DNA of 64,000 nt from Clusia tigrina (lineage: Eukaryota; Arthropoda; Insecta; Diptera; Clusiidae), in assembly GCA_920105625.2 (NCBI GenBank), contig OV050030.1:428140240-428204239 (forward strand), in the 5' to 3' direction. The notes beneath the pieces were generated by a model. The model saw nothing but the letters and a program-made list of their open reading frames with translations. It was not told where the DNA came from and did no database searches. The position numbers and the translations under genes are program-made. Shown one piece after another: positions 1-12,511 of this stretch (its first letter is position 1; each line of letters opens with the position of its first letter).

Positions 1-639
1 TTTTCTGTGGCACTCACTGCACAAAGTGTTGCAGCGGCCGCGGGGTGCGGCTCGGAACTGCACGAATGTGTGTTTGGGCTGTGCTCGTATCTGCGGCTGT
101 GGCTTTGGTGGCGGCATTGTGGGTGTTCGCTGGCGGTTCAGTTGGTTTAGATGGGAATTTGTTTTGATTAAGTTTTCCAATTCGTTCTTTTTCCTCGCCC
201 CTTTTGGCATTTTGTTGTGTGAATTTCAAATGGAAAAGTTTTGCATTTGTTTGTGTTTGGTTGCAATTTGAATTCTGGTTTGCCGTAATAGAATTGCTAA
301 ATGTTAGTTTAAAAGTTTGATTGGTTATTTGTGTGGAAAATTGTGTTTTAATGGGTATTTGCAGCAAGAGAAATTGGGTGAGTAGCTCTGCCTTTTTTCG
401 CTTTTGCGAAGAATGGGCATTTGAATTTGAATTGTTGTTGTTTTTATGTGCCAGTTATTTACACACTTTTATGAAAATATTGGAACTCTTTTCAATTAAA
501 CCCACCTTTAAACTGAAAGTAGGAAAACTGAATGAGGGAAGCGGGAAAGTGTCCTGTACAGGCGAAGCAATCAAAACTCACAGACGTGTGGCATCTGTAC
601 CATAATATATAGGAGTTTAAAGATATGTTCTGAGATCAT

Positions 640-1650
640 TCCTTTGAATGAGTTAAATCGGAATAGTCGTGGTCAATATCAGTGCACTCTTGGATCGCGG
701 GATATACTCGCAGTCCAAGGAGGAAATTGCCACACTTGAAACACTTGAAAAATAGTGTGACTTTGAATTTGGGCAAATGTGTGTAATGTACAGAAGGAGG
801 CGTGGCAGATATGGACATATATATCTACTCTTGGTCAGTGTTAGTTCGTGAATTGATATAACCAGGCCCTTCTCTCTATCCTCACCTCTTGCAAGGAAAT
901 ATTGCTGATATCTACTTGGAAACAACTCTCCAAGACATGGGACAATCCTAACCTGTCAGAGATACACCAGTCCTAAAACTCCTGAATATTTAAGGTTCAA
1001 TGTGTGTTGCCACAAAGGAACTCCACATGGCCTATATGTGTCTTCAGGCCTATTATGTGTGCCCCAGACAGTCACTTAAAACTAGGGTCCAATGCTCTGC
1101 CACGACACCTCTAGTTTTAGGGCCACCATAGAAAAGATGTCAGATGGGTATACTGGAGGTTCCTCGTGTGGTGGAGAAGTTAGTGCCCATGTTCTCAGGG
1201 GTCGAGCTGTATGATCTGAGAACTGAGACCTTCAAAGAAAGTTGCGATTTAGCACATCAGAGTATCGCAGGGGCAGACAGGGAATACTTAATAAAGTGTA
1301 CTCGTATTAGGACCACTTCGAAGAAATATACTGCCTTCCAGGATTTTGTAAGATTTGTTCATAATTGGCCCTGATGTGTGTTTAAAGTGCATTTAGTGAG
1401 CGGAATGGATCAAGGATTTCAATGATTAACACCGGCAGGAGATTGAATAGAATGTTGAAATAAGATTTGCGTGGAGGTCCAATAACACGGTCGGAATTGC
1501 TAGAGTAGACTGGTTGAAGTAAGGAATAGAAAGGCAAGACTCCTAAGAAGCCACAGTAAAGGGAGAAGGCTGAATCGACTCCAAATACAATTAATCAAGA
1601 CCCAACTAAACCCAACTAAGTTCCTACCTGGCCAGTCTAAAATATAGCAA
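640..1650. other. Repeat-derived stretch, unclassified
   Basis: It contains AAGGAGGCGTGGCAGATATG (794-813), shared with the array at 39.6 kb. The open frames at 636-925 (minus) and 1144-1374 (plus) resemble no family I know. No terminal repeats found. Confidence 0.4.
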
Positions 1651-1656
1651 AGTCAA

Positions 1657-1823
1657 GGGAGCTTATAAACATGGAGCTTATAAACAGGGAGCTTATAAAC
1701 AGGGAGCTTATAAACAGGGAGCTTATAAATAGGGAGCTTATAAACAGGGAGATTATAAACAGGGAGCTTATAAACAGGGAGCTTATAAACAGGGAGCTTA
1801 TAAACAGGGAGCTTATAAACAGG
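1657..1823. repeat. 15-bp minisatellite, about 11 copies
   Basis: The unit GGGAGCTTATAAACA repeats with two single-base variants. Because 15 is a multiple of 3 it stays open on both strands (ELINR on +). There is no sign of a gene. Confidence 0.95.
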
Positions 1824-3775
1824 AAGCGTAGAAGCACCAGCCGTCTAACGGCGGTTTTTACAGGTCACAAGCTAGAAGGTACGCATGCGGAGATAATGCA
1901 CAGACCTTTCAATGCCCATTGTAGAAGTTGTAAGGACTCGAATGAGAGTCAAGCATTAACGCACTTTCCCAGCCCTGGCGGCCGCAAGAAATAGAGCCCT
2001 GGGAAATTATTTTCTAACAGGAGTATACGAACTCTCAGCTGTAAAACCGAAGGATCTCCGAAAATACCTAAATTCCACAAAGTGGATCTAAGTAACAACC
2101 CTTCTTTTTTCCAGTGTTTAGAAGGTTAAAATCGGGGCTAAGTTCATGCGAAGATGACGTCGATCAACCACTTGAACCAGACAACCAACCAAGTCCCACC
2201 TCCCTATACCTGCTACTCACACACGTCCACCTGATTCTCACAATGATCCTCCAGTATATAAATAACAGCTCCTAGAACCATTTTTGTGTTATCACCCGAT
2301 TGCAGTCTCGCAAATATCCTCACAAAACTCCGTTCACAGTGTCCTTGTTCCACAAAAGCATATGAAAGCTATCAATGAATAATTCGTATCAAATTGAAAG
2401 AGTCACTTAGCAGGATAGCGATAGAACTCCATCACTCCCATTACCGACAATCAAACCATTCCAATCGAAATAAATCATGGGAAAATTATTCGAATCAACA
2501 AACATGAAAATCATCAATAACGCATTTTTTACGAGTGCTCATTAAATTGTTAAATAATTTCCACAAATTCGATAACAATGGAACGCAATCCCAACAAACT
2601 GAACACACACACCCCCACCTATCCGTGCGGGTGTTTCCATACGATGCCCACGCACGCAACTGACGCAAGTTGTACAAATTTCATTATTAATATTTACATT
2701 TAGATTTTTATTATTTCGATTATTGCATAAAAATCAAAAAGAGACTGAATCGAATTTAGTGAAACAGAAAAAGGACACATAAACCCAGGAACTCGAATCG
2801 AGCTCCAGCGCCAGCGAACCGCGCCAAACCAAACTGAACGGAATCGAAATGAATTGGACTGAACTATCAATTACGGGGCATACAAAATGATTTAATATAG
2901 TAAAACTGTCAAAGGAAATTTATACACAAGCCCCCCCGCACATCCCCACACCCATACTCACACACACACACATACACATACGTCGGTGCTTTGGTGTAGT
3001 TTGTCGTCATATGTGGAAATAGCAAAACGAAAGACACATAAAAATGTCATTTCACCAACAAATAAACCGAACCCAATAAAATAAAATAGATTTTTATTAC
3101 GTTTTGTTTGTTTTTGGTTTTGTTTTTGCTGCTGCTGCTGCTGCTGCTGCCGTTGCCTTGTTATTGTTATTATTGTATTTGTATTCATTTTCATGTCTTT
3201 CGGAGCTGCAGCGCGGCTGAAGCCGTCCTTAGCGCTCTCAGCTTCGTTATTCTGTTGCCATATATGCATGGCATTGCGGCTCTGTTACCACCTCTGCCTC
3301 TGCTCCGCAATTCCACCACCCTGCCACAGCTGAGAGGCAGCTGCTTCCTTGCCTCCCCGCACTTCCATATTGGGACTTGGTGCCACTTTTCTGCAACTGT
3401 TTCTTACCTCACTCTTCTTCACAGAGCTCGCAGTCGACTTGCTGGTTGTTTTAGCGCAGTCCTTAGCGGGTAATAAGGACGAGCAATAACGAAACCGATT
3501 TCGATAAACGATTTGTGAAACTTAATATGCAAGGACACGGACTGATAACCTCAGTATGGCTTTTTTTGCCCAAGGACTCGTTAGCGAAACCCATAAAGTT
3601 GATGATTTGTGGCGCTTTTAGTTCGAAACAAATTTGAATGCGGAGAGGCTCCAAAATGATATAGGGTGAGGCAGCCTTCGCAACTTAAACTGAGGTCCTC
3701 CACATACGCATCCTTTTTAAGGATCGCAGCTTCTTAAATAAACCGTGTATATTAAAGAAGAATTTCCATATACAC

Positions 3776-4076
3776 TCAAGAGAGTTACATAAGTGACTCT
3801 CTTATGACATCTTTGGTCCACTTATTTTGGGTTGATTCTATCAGTTCTAGTCTAAGAGATATCGACCAATGTGTATTCAAAGTTTTGCTTCACTTTCCCG
3901 ATACCAGATTATTTGTGGATCAGAGAAGTTGATCCACAAATAATCTGGTATCGGGAAAGTCACGAAAAACTTCGAATTCACATTGGTCGATATCTCTTAC
4001 ACTAGAACTGATAGAATCAACCCAAAATAAGTGGACCAAAGATGTCATAGGAGATTTACTTATGCCACTCTCTTGA
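3776..4076. repeat. Foldback element: ~147-bp inverted repeat with 7-nt loop
   Basis: The left arm (3776-3922) and right arm (3930-4076) are reverse complements around loop GAGAAGT. The centre is perfect (CCAGATTATTTGTGGATCA against its complement) and the arms diverge by a few bases outward. No gene lies inside. It could be a foldback MITE or a source of hairpin RNA. Confidence 0.92.
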
Positions 4077-4079
4077 TAA

Positions 4080-5160
4080 TACTATGCAGAACATAAAATA
4101 TGAGGCAGAGTGGGGAATATCCCATCTCCCCTGAGAGTGTTTTTTAACATTAGGACAGAACATTTTAAAGTGAGAATGAATCTGTACGAAAGATCAATAG
4201 CAATCAAGCCGGTCACTTTGTGAGTGCACTCCTACAGTTCTCTGACATCTTCCTTCAGAAGTGTTGTAATACCTTTAATTAACCCCCTCTTAGTTTAGAC
4301 TGTGTGAAAAGGACTTGATCTCAACTGCATAACAAGACTCCTTTATATGAGAATAAGTAGCAACCAAGCCTACACCGAGTGGCCATAAGCCTCCATTTAT
4401 GTTCCATTGCAAGTTCAAAAGGTGACCACATTGCGAGTTCAAAGGTCGACTTGAGTGTCTGCAGCTTGCGGTCGTGACGATAGTGTTGTACCACTACAAC
4501 GGTTGTGTTTATACCTCCAAAACGACAACAAACGAAGGAGCTATATTCAAACTCATGACTAAACAAGAAGAGACATTTGAAGTTACTCTTACGCTGGGGA
4601 TAGTAATAAATCCTTTGCTAATACGAGACTGATTCTACGAATTATCAACTATCCACTGTTTCAGTCCTGTCCCATAGGACGCGAAGGGCGTCGGCTCATT
4701 GTAGGAGGGTCTAGAAAGACCGCGAATGAGGAAAATATTTATTAGAAAGACAATAGCATCGCTGTTACAAGTTCCGGTACTGCCGAGTTACTTCCGAATT
4801 TGAGCTGATGTAGTAGAAACTAAATAACAGAGGAGCATTCCGATGCAAGCAACTCTTCAGCCCACCGTCAGCCCTGTGAAACTTCTGCAATATTGACAAA
4901 ATTGTAAACGAACTGCTTCCTAAGTCAACAACAGCCTAAGAAAGCAACTTATTTCTTACTTCCCCGTGCTGAGAATAATCCAGAGTTTCGCCTAATAATA
5001 CAACTTATCTTCGTGGTCGTTTATGCCATGAAATGAAGATGTGAACTGCTGAAATGGGATATCAAACTGCGTGGTTGGAATTATGCGCTGAACGTGCCTA
5101 TCTCCACATCACTGGATACACGGATTTCGTTACCAACACTACAGCACAGTTTTCAGCTTT
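4080..5160. other. No feature identified
   Basis: AT-richer sequence right of the foldback element. Frames are short and unfamiliar; no terminal repeats seen. Probably old repeat debris. Confidence 0.4.
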
Positions 5161-6679
5161 CCCATGCCTCAGTTTCTATTCTGCTAAGTCCAATTTTTTA
5201 ATTTAATACCCCCTTTAAATGATGAAACAATTTACTACCATTTAAAATAATACTCGCAGTCATTCCCAGGCCAAGCATACGATTGCCTCTGACACGCTGG
5301 GTGGTCGTCAAAGCGCATTCAACGCCGCTCTGAAGAAAACTTTCGGCAGCAAAACACCGCAGCGAATTGAAGATTGGGAGCATAATTACGGAATGCTTGC
5401 TTCAATTAGTGGAAACGGCAAATAAAGTGTTGGAAAAGCCTCTCTCTGCCATTCAAAAATCCGTCACGGCCAATCAATCTTGTTACTCCAATTGTAATTC
5501 CAACTAATTAACGCCGTTTTCCCACTGAATTGCCTCCTAAATTAACCCTTTCTCTACAATAACACACTCACACACACACACACACAAACACAAAACATTC
5601 ATTAGCCTTCACAACAAACAGCAACACTGCCCTCTTCACGCCACCCTCCGACCGCCCACCCACTCTGCTGCGCAGCACTTTTGACATTTTTGCAATTTTC
5701 TCAAATTATTCTGCTTAATCCAGCGTGTGATTGGGTCCTTCAAATGGGCTTCTCCACTCGAAAACACACCCAAACTTAAGCCCAACGCCCACACCCCTCC
5801 TCCGCATTCTGCGTCACCGCTTGACAGTTTCTGCTCTTGTCTCAACTGTCAAATGCGCTCTTAACCCTCAGATTGGCAGCAATAAACCGAAAAACAAAAG
5901 CACAATCAACCACAACAACAACAGCAGCAGTGGCAGCAGTGGCAGCGGCAAGAAAAACAATTTATCCCAGCGAAGCGTGAACCCGCGCACTCTCCGACCC
6001 CGGAGCAGCCTTGCGAAGTGGGTTTGTTCGGTTGGTTTGGTGCGAGCTCATCGCAAAACTTTGCCAGTCTCTAATCCGGGCAGAATACGAGTAATTGTCA
6101 TTTATAACAATGTTGCCGCTCTCACTCTCTGAACGGGGTCCTGGCGGCGCGTCAGTCTGCTGGAAACATATGTGCCCGGTCACATCGTAAAAATCGTCTG
6201 ATTGTGTGCTTGTAAAAATTACATTTCCACACTTTCTGGGTTGGTGGGCTGAGTGTCCCGGATTTGGGCGTGTGTAATTCGCGATGGCTCTGCGGCTGAG
6301 CTGCGTAATCCGCGGTTTAATGCGAAGATTAATGTGCTCACGTGCATTAACGCGCAGTAAAAAGAATTCAGTTGGCATGATGAAATTATCATAAACAACT
6401 TGGAACGTTTCTTGCAACCCCCGTCAACGCCCTGTCAAGCGAAGTTAAGTGTTGACCGCAACTAAAACATTTCTATTAATAATAATAATAACAACAGCTA
6501 CAACAACAACAGCAACGCCAATAGCAACAACAAATATTTGCACCTTTTGCTGTGCGACCGAGGGTTTGTGTGCGTGTGTCCGTGTGTGTGTATGAGCAGC
6601 ACTTGCCCCCTAACTGCCTAATCTGCCCTAATAAGCATATTTGCTCGATTTCAATTGAGGCCAAATGACCGCAAACAAC

Positions 6680-8260
6680 TCTGCCCCTTGGGAGTGCTTT
6701 CCATGTTTCTATGAGACGTGTTCATCAGGCCGCTCCGTTGCCGTATTTCATTCGATTCCCGACACAATGAGTCGCTAGGGAGTTGGTTTTGTGTTTGGAA
6801 AATTGAGAAAATCGCTCCTAAATGGTCGTCCAGGTGATTTGCAGGCCATTTAATAATGACTAAAGAGGTGTTGAATCAGTGACTACGGGCTTTGGGCGAG
6901 TGGGGACTCATTATGCTCGGTAAATGAGAATTTGGGAGCGGGTACTTAGCAATGTTGTTGAATTCCACCGAATTACTGCCGAAATTAAGACAAAAGTTTA
7001 TGAGTTATCAGTTTACAGTGTCTGAAAGTCTCCTCAATGAATGTCAAGTGGTCTCAAGAGAGGAGATTCGTGTCTCTCATTGTCTTCGGAAACATCATTT
7101 CAGAGATTACCCCTAATTGTAGACTTTTGTCGCATTGTCGCGACCAACTTTACTCCTGGAGATTCGCAGGGTTAGAAAAGTTCCACTTCGGTTTGTTTCC
7201 CTTGTGCATTTCTCTTAAGTTTGTGAAGTACTCTTCAGACGAGATCTTGAAGGACTTCAAGTAGAGCTGAAAATATATCGAACAAAACTAGTGGCATGTG
7301 AATTTCTAAGCTGATCCATTTTGAGTCCTCTCACGGACGAACGATCAGCACCTTCGAAGGCGGTGAGCAAACTAATTTGGCGACCCCAAAATAGGTTCTG
7401 AATGAAACTATTTTTTGAAAGGAACCAAAATTAAGAGCTACCAATGATGGTGCTACCGCGTAGGAAGATGAACGAGGTGACCTAACTCTGAATTGGTTAT
7501 AAAATTGCATCCGCTCTCTGGCACCTATTCCAAATTATGAATACTTTCCTTCAAAAGTAGACCACAGATTCTTTCCTTTTGGATCATTACAAAATCAGTG
7601 CATGAATTCTTCGAAAATCGGCAGGTACTGCAATTTGTAGTGTATCCATCAGCACAAATTATTGATGGCTCTAAGTATAAAGTCCACTGAAAATCCAGAA
7701 TCCTGGTTGAACTTATAAATAATCAAATGCTGTGTCGATATCGTGCAAGATCTTTACTCATAGACTCCTAAAAAAAATTAGCTTCGAAGGGGATACTAGG
7801 CGAGAACAGTAGCAAAAGTTCGGTTGAGAGCAATCAAAGATGAAATACACAGGGGCTCAAACACTACCAGGACCTGGCTGAAGACCCATCAGCACCAGTA
7901 ACAAACAGAAATTCAACTGTGAGAGTGGTCAACCAATTTAAAGGAACTACCAATAATTCAACTACGGCGGCATAACTCAGAAGAAGACCTTAGAAGAGAT
8001 GACATAAGGAGACCTCGATATAAGTTAGTCCTACGAAGTGAATATCGACACTGCCCAAACTTGGTAATTAAATAAGATCCGCAACTGAAATCTGCGACTT
8101 AGAAGAAAGAGGAGATGAAAATAAATATTTGAACTAAATTTTCTGGGGTAGATTTGAACCAGCGTTCCCTCGACTACGGGACTAAGCACTTATGCCAATG
8201 AGTGGATACGAGCATCATGATGGAAAATGTGGACCAGAGAGATGGGACATTGCAAAAAGA
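6680..8260. other. No feature identified
   Basis: Transition from the 5170-6680 island into AT-rich, stop-dense sequence. The open frame at 7037-7264 has no recognisable motif. Confidence 0.4.
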
Positions 8261-8390
8261 CCCGATTTGAAATTGGATGGTATTAAAGGACTTCACAGCA
8301 TGTCGACTCAGGAATAGCTCATCTCCCCGATTAGAAATTTGATGGTATTAAAGCATTTCACACCATATCGATCAAAGAAAAGCTCATCTT
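8261..8390. repeat. 65-bp tandem duplication, diverged
   Basis: CCCGATTTGAAATTGGATGG at 8261 recurs as CCCGATTAGAAATTTGATGG at 8326. Both copies run through AAAGCTCATCT-like ends with several substitutions. Confidence 0.85.
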
Positions 8391-8689
8391 ATGGAGATGT
8401 CCTCGTCGAGCTATCTTGAAATGGATCCAGCGTAATCGTCTCATTCATATACAAATGGGATTTTATCCGCATTTTAGTGGAGATATTCATATTTCTATGA
8501 TGTGGATAGCAATCCGTGGAAATAATCATGGCATCACGAAGAGTAAATTAAAGAAGGATGATAAAATCAATTAAATTCATCCTTATTAGGACTTTCACAA
8601 GAACAATTTTATTTGACAGAGTTAGATAGACAGTAACAAGCTCAATGAGGAATTATCATCGGATAACAATCGGCATTAGACAAACCTGG

Positions 8690-8775
8690 TTGCCTGTCTG
8701 CTGCACTCATGCGGTAGCACAATGGGTCAATGTTGGCCTAAGTGCGAGCGGCCGCCTTGCCTACCTACCTGCCGC
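8690..8775 (+). mobile_element. Non-LTR 3' terminus of the same family as 24.6 kb
   Basis: CTCATGCGGTAGCACAATGG, GTCAATGTTGGCCTAAGTG and CGGCCGCCTTG, then CCTACCTACC, align block by block with 24590-24667. No coding part remains, so this is a strongly 5'-truncated copy. Confidence 0.75.
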
Positions 8776-8823
8776 ACTTTCGTTCGGGTAACGGACCATG
8801 TGGCTCGATTGGGCACTGCTATA

Positions 8824-8879
8824 CCTTTACTTCTGCACAAATCCTGATTATCCTTTACTATTGCACAAATCCTGATTAT
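8824..8879. repeat. 28-bp tandem duplication
   Basis: The copies 8824-8851 and 8852-8879 differ at two bases; both contain GCACAAATCCTGATTAT. Confidence 0.92.
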
Positions 8880-9311
8880 GCATTGGAATTCCATTCCTCT
8901 AAGGAAACTTCTAATGAACGCCCCCAATACGGCACTGCCGCGTGTCAGCCTCACATACGTAATGAGATGCCTGAAATAAACCGGAATAGCCGCTCAATCT
9001 CTCCGAGCAATCAATCAAGGCAGGTATCGCATTACCGCGTCGCTACCTTGCTCGCCGCAGTTTCCCTGCTCGTGCTTGTTGGCCTAATTTAAAGCAGACT
9101 TGTTAACAAAAGCAGCCCAACGAACTGTCAATTTAAATCAATACGAGCTTAAGTTGTCAAAAGGAGAGTGAGCGGAGCACGGACACGCCGGGGCGGAAGA
9201 AGCCGCATGAATCATATTTCTTACGCGGGTAATTTGAAAGGCGTATGCAGCGGAACGCGGCGGCATGCATGCAAAAGTTTAAGCTAAGCGGCTTAAATTA
9301 AATGCTTATTA

Positions 9312-9313
9312 TG

Positions 9314-9338
<25 letters not shown>
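9312..9338. repeat. (CA)n microsatellite
   Basis: CA run in the Rx intron island; similar short CA/GT runs occur at about 5567-5586, 16150-16170, 33562-33585 and 55661-55680. Confidence 0.9.
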
Positions 9339-9344
<6 letters not shown>

Positions 9345-10709
9345 CACACATGCCCACATATGCACGCATGCATGTTTACAGGACATGAGCCCGTGGAGGC
9401 GCATTGGTTGTGACAAGCCGAAGCGGCTTAAACCGAGAGCAGCACTTGACTTCTGCGAGCGGCACTGCGAAGAGAAACCAGCGGCACTGCGGGCGGAACT
9501 GGCGCTGTGGGTCGAGGTGGCCCGCTTTAGTGCCCGTGCCAGGACAGGCTGGCGGCACTTTTAATAGAGCTGTCATTGGCGACTCACGGCTCGTAAACCT
9601 GCCACCACAGTTAGCGTGCAGCACACACATGCACACACACACTCGCTGAGTGGTGCGGTTTGTCTTCGTCGGGGGGTAGCGGGGCAACATTTCCGCTTTC
9701 AATTAATTTCCTGTTTCCTGCTTTTTACTATTCGCAGCGGCAGTAAATCAGAATCGCTCAAGTCGCTGCCTGTTCCGCGGGCGCGCGTGTGCTCCGAGTT
9801 ATGATGTGCTAATTAATCACTTCCCAATTTTGTGCCATAATTTCCCCCCTCGATCTCCTGTGAGAGAGAGAGTGTGTGTGTGCGCGGATTGGTGCGTGCC
9901 CGCCAAATTTTCCGCTCGGCACGCAAAATAATTAAAACATCAACCGAAATGCCAGAAATGGAAGTTGTAATTATGCGTCGCTACACAGCCGACCGCCCCC
10001 TCCGCCCCTGCTGGAGGAAAATATATTCAAATTTCTATTAATTTATTTACTCATTACAAATTATGCACAATCAGCGGCGGCGTCACAAAAGCGTGCCTGG
10101 CGGGGTCTGTCCAAGGACATGCGAGCTTGTGCAGCACTCACCCACACACTGGCAATGCAGTTGCCTGTGTGTGTGTGTTTGCGTGTGTGGGTGCCGCTGC
10201 CTTGCGTGGCTGTGTGTGAATTGGAAAATTTGCATTTGCCGTTTCCGTTTACGTGTTGTTAACTTTTGTGCTGCATACATTTGAGCCTAATTGGCCGCAT
10301 GGAAATGTGGCTGAGGCAATCGCAGTGGGGAAGTTGCTAGAACCCGAACTTTACACAGGCAGCATGCAAGTAAACCCAATTATAACCATAAAAGGGGATG
10401 TGAGCAGTGTTCGGAAAAGTTTTGTGGGATTTGCTGCCAAGCTGAGGAACGAGGTGAGGATATTTGTGTGAGCTTGCTCGACTGGAATAGCACAAAAGAT
10501 TAAGCGAAGGGCCGGTCGCGTTCATATGAAAGAGGAAGATTCTCCTGGACAAACCAAAGGGAGCTGAGTGGCAGTTTTAAGCGACAGTTTTGATAAAAGT
10601 CCGATGTGGTCCTTTTTTTAGTACACAGCGGGCTGTCAAATTCCCTCTCACCTGTGGCTCGCATTCCCATCAACAAGCGTTGATTCGTGATATCCGCTAA
10701 CTGCCTTCT

Positions 10710-10823
10710 CTTAGATGTGAATCTGTCGGACATAGTTACTCAATAAGACAACTCTTAAAGTCTATTGGTAGACTTTAAGAGTTGTCTTATTGAGTAAATA
10801 TGTCGGACAGATTCACATCTAAG
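10710..10823. repeat. Near-perfect 114-bp palindrome (55-bp arms, TTGG loop)
   Basis: The left arm begins CTTAGATGTGAATCTG and the right arm ends CAGATTCACATCTAAG. The centre is AGTCTA-TTGG-TAGACT. Only one mismatch is seen (near 10735/10798). It would form a long stable hairpin if transcribed. Unrelated in sequence to the foldback at 3776. Confidence 0.93.
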
Positions 10824-12390
10824 ATCGAGATGACCTAGTTTCACCCCGCTTGCCACACACAGAACAATTGCTGCGAGGCAGGATTCGTTTTATGGATAAT
10901 TCGAGGAAATCAGTAAAGGAATCCTAGAAAATTAGCCTTTGTGAGCTTCACAAATCTAAGCCGAGGAACTCCTTGAAAAATGTACTTCAATGTTAGGACC
11001 AAGGCTAAAAGAAAATAGCACATATCACTGAATCCTTTCCCCCATATTCAAGGCACACCACCCTAAATAGAAAACCCTGCAGAAAACCGGGAAGAAACAC
11101 TTTGCCTCAAAATCTCTGAAATCCGAGCCGACTCCGCTTCTGATTTGAAACATTAATAAGAGTTAAGTCTATGGAGGAGTTGAAGTTGTCACTTTCTGGC
11201 TCGCTGTCTGAGTCGGAGCACCAATTAAACTAGCACTTCAGCGCACCCTTCCCCCACCAGGCCAAAGTGCATGCCTAGACCAGCCCAGCTCAGCGTCTGT
11301 TAAATAAAATCCATTAAATAGTTAAACATGGCATTAGCGGCAATTTGGATCTTTTAATGTGGATTTTGCTGCTCTTGTTGCCTTCCCTTTCTCTGTGTGC
11401 TGCTGCTGCTGCTGCGGCTTTCATTGCTGCTGTTGTTGTTGCTGTTGCTGGTGTGTTCTTTTTCCAATCACAGCCCATAAATACACCAAATTCAATTTGC
11501 CGCTTAATTCAATTTGGAATCTTTTAGCAAAGGCAACAACAACAACAACAACAAGAACAAGAACAAAACCACGCGCACTCCATAGAAATGCACCCCAACA
11601 CTTGACATCTGACATTAAAGGCGCACGGCAGGCAGGGCGCCAGGGAGGCTCGGCATAACCGGCTGAAAGAAAGGTTCGCTTATTTGTAATGCAATTTTCG
11701 ACAAAAACAACAACAATGAGAATTAAAAAAACACATTTCATATTTGCTGCCAAACAAAGCCCCCTTTTGACTTATGGCACACTTCATCGGGCGAACGGGC
11801 GAATGGGCTCTACGGCCTCCTCTCCACCCGCCCAGCCGCTATTCGACCGTTCAGCGCTTCAGCCACAGTGCCGCAACAGATGTGCAACTCATTACGCCGC
11901 ATTTGAGCGTTTAAATTGAATAATATTCATAAATTTATAAAAGCAACAGCAACAACAACAACACAAACAACAGCAACAACAACACCATGAATGAATAACT
12001 GTGTAAATAGGCATGTGCGTGGAAGGCTACAACACCAACAACAACAATAGTAACTCACCCTCGGTTTGACACTTGCCTCACTTTGAAGTGTATGCCACTT
12101 GACGTTTGACGTTCGAGTCCTGCGAGGCGGCCGGGATCGAATCCTTCCTTGCAAGCCTTTAAAACTGTAACACTTCGAAAATTGCAGCGAGATTTTTTCA
12201 AGGATGTTTTTCCAAACTCATTTTTTACGAAATATAATTTTTTTTTACTTTCCTGCCAACAATCGGGGGTGGATTTTCCTCGTTCGCACTCGCCAGACCC
12301 GCTCGCTCACACACACACACACGCACACAGGCACATTCTCCTTGTCGGCCGTAATTGCTCATGTAATTTAGCAGAAAAATATGATTTTAA

Positions 12391-12420
12391 TGTAATTGTA
12401 ATTGTAATTGTAATTGTATT
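12391..12420. promoter_or_regulatory. Tandem GTAATT run (homeodomain-core array or microsatellite)
   Basis: Four consecutive GTAATT units (plus a GTATT end) place TAATT cores every 6 bp. It may be only a hexamer microsatellite, or a multimerised homeodomain target in the Rx intron. Confidence 0.4.
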
Positions 12421-12511
12421 TCCATCATCCATGGTTGCACTTCAGTGGGAGAGTGGCAGAACGAAAGACGGAACATATTTCAATAGTTTGCCATCATTTT
12501 TGCGCTGCTTT

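Noticed and set aside
1637..1994. ELINR-repeat and antisense ISSLF-repeat proteins
   Set aside because: Minisatellite of 15-bp units, open in both strands by arithmetic, with no coding context.
5962..6417. 151-codon minus-strand frame
   Set aside because: Longest non-repeat frame in the intron island, but no domain, no splice context and not unexpected at this GC content.
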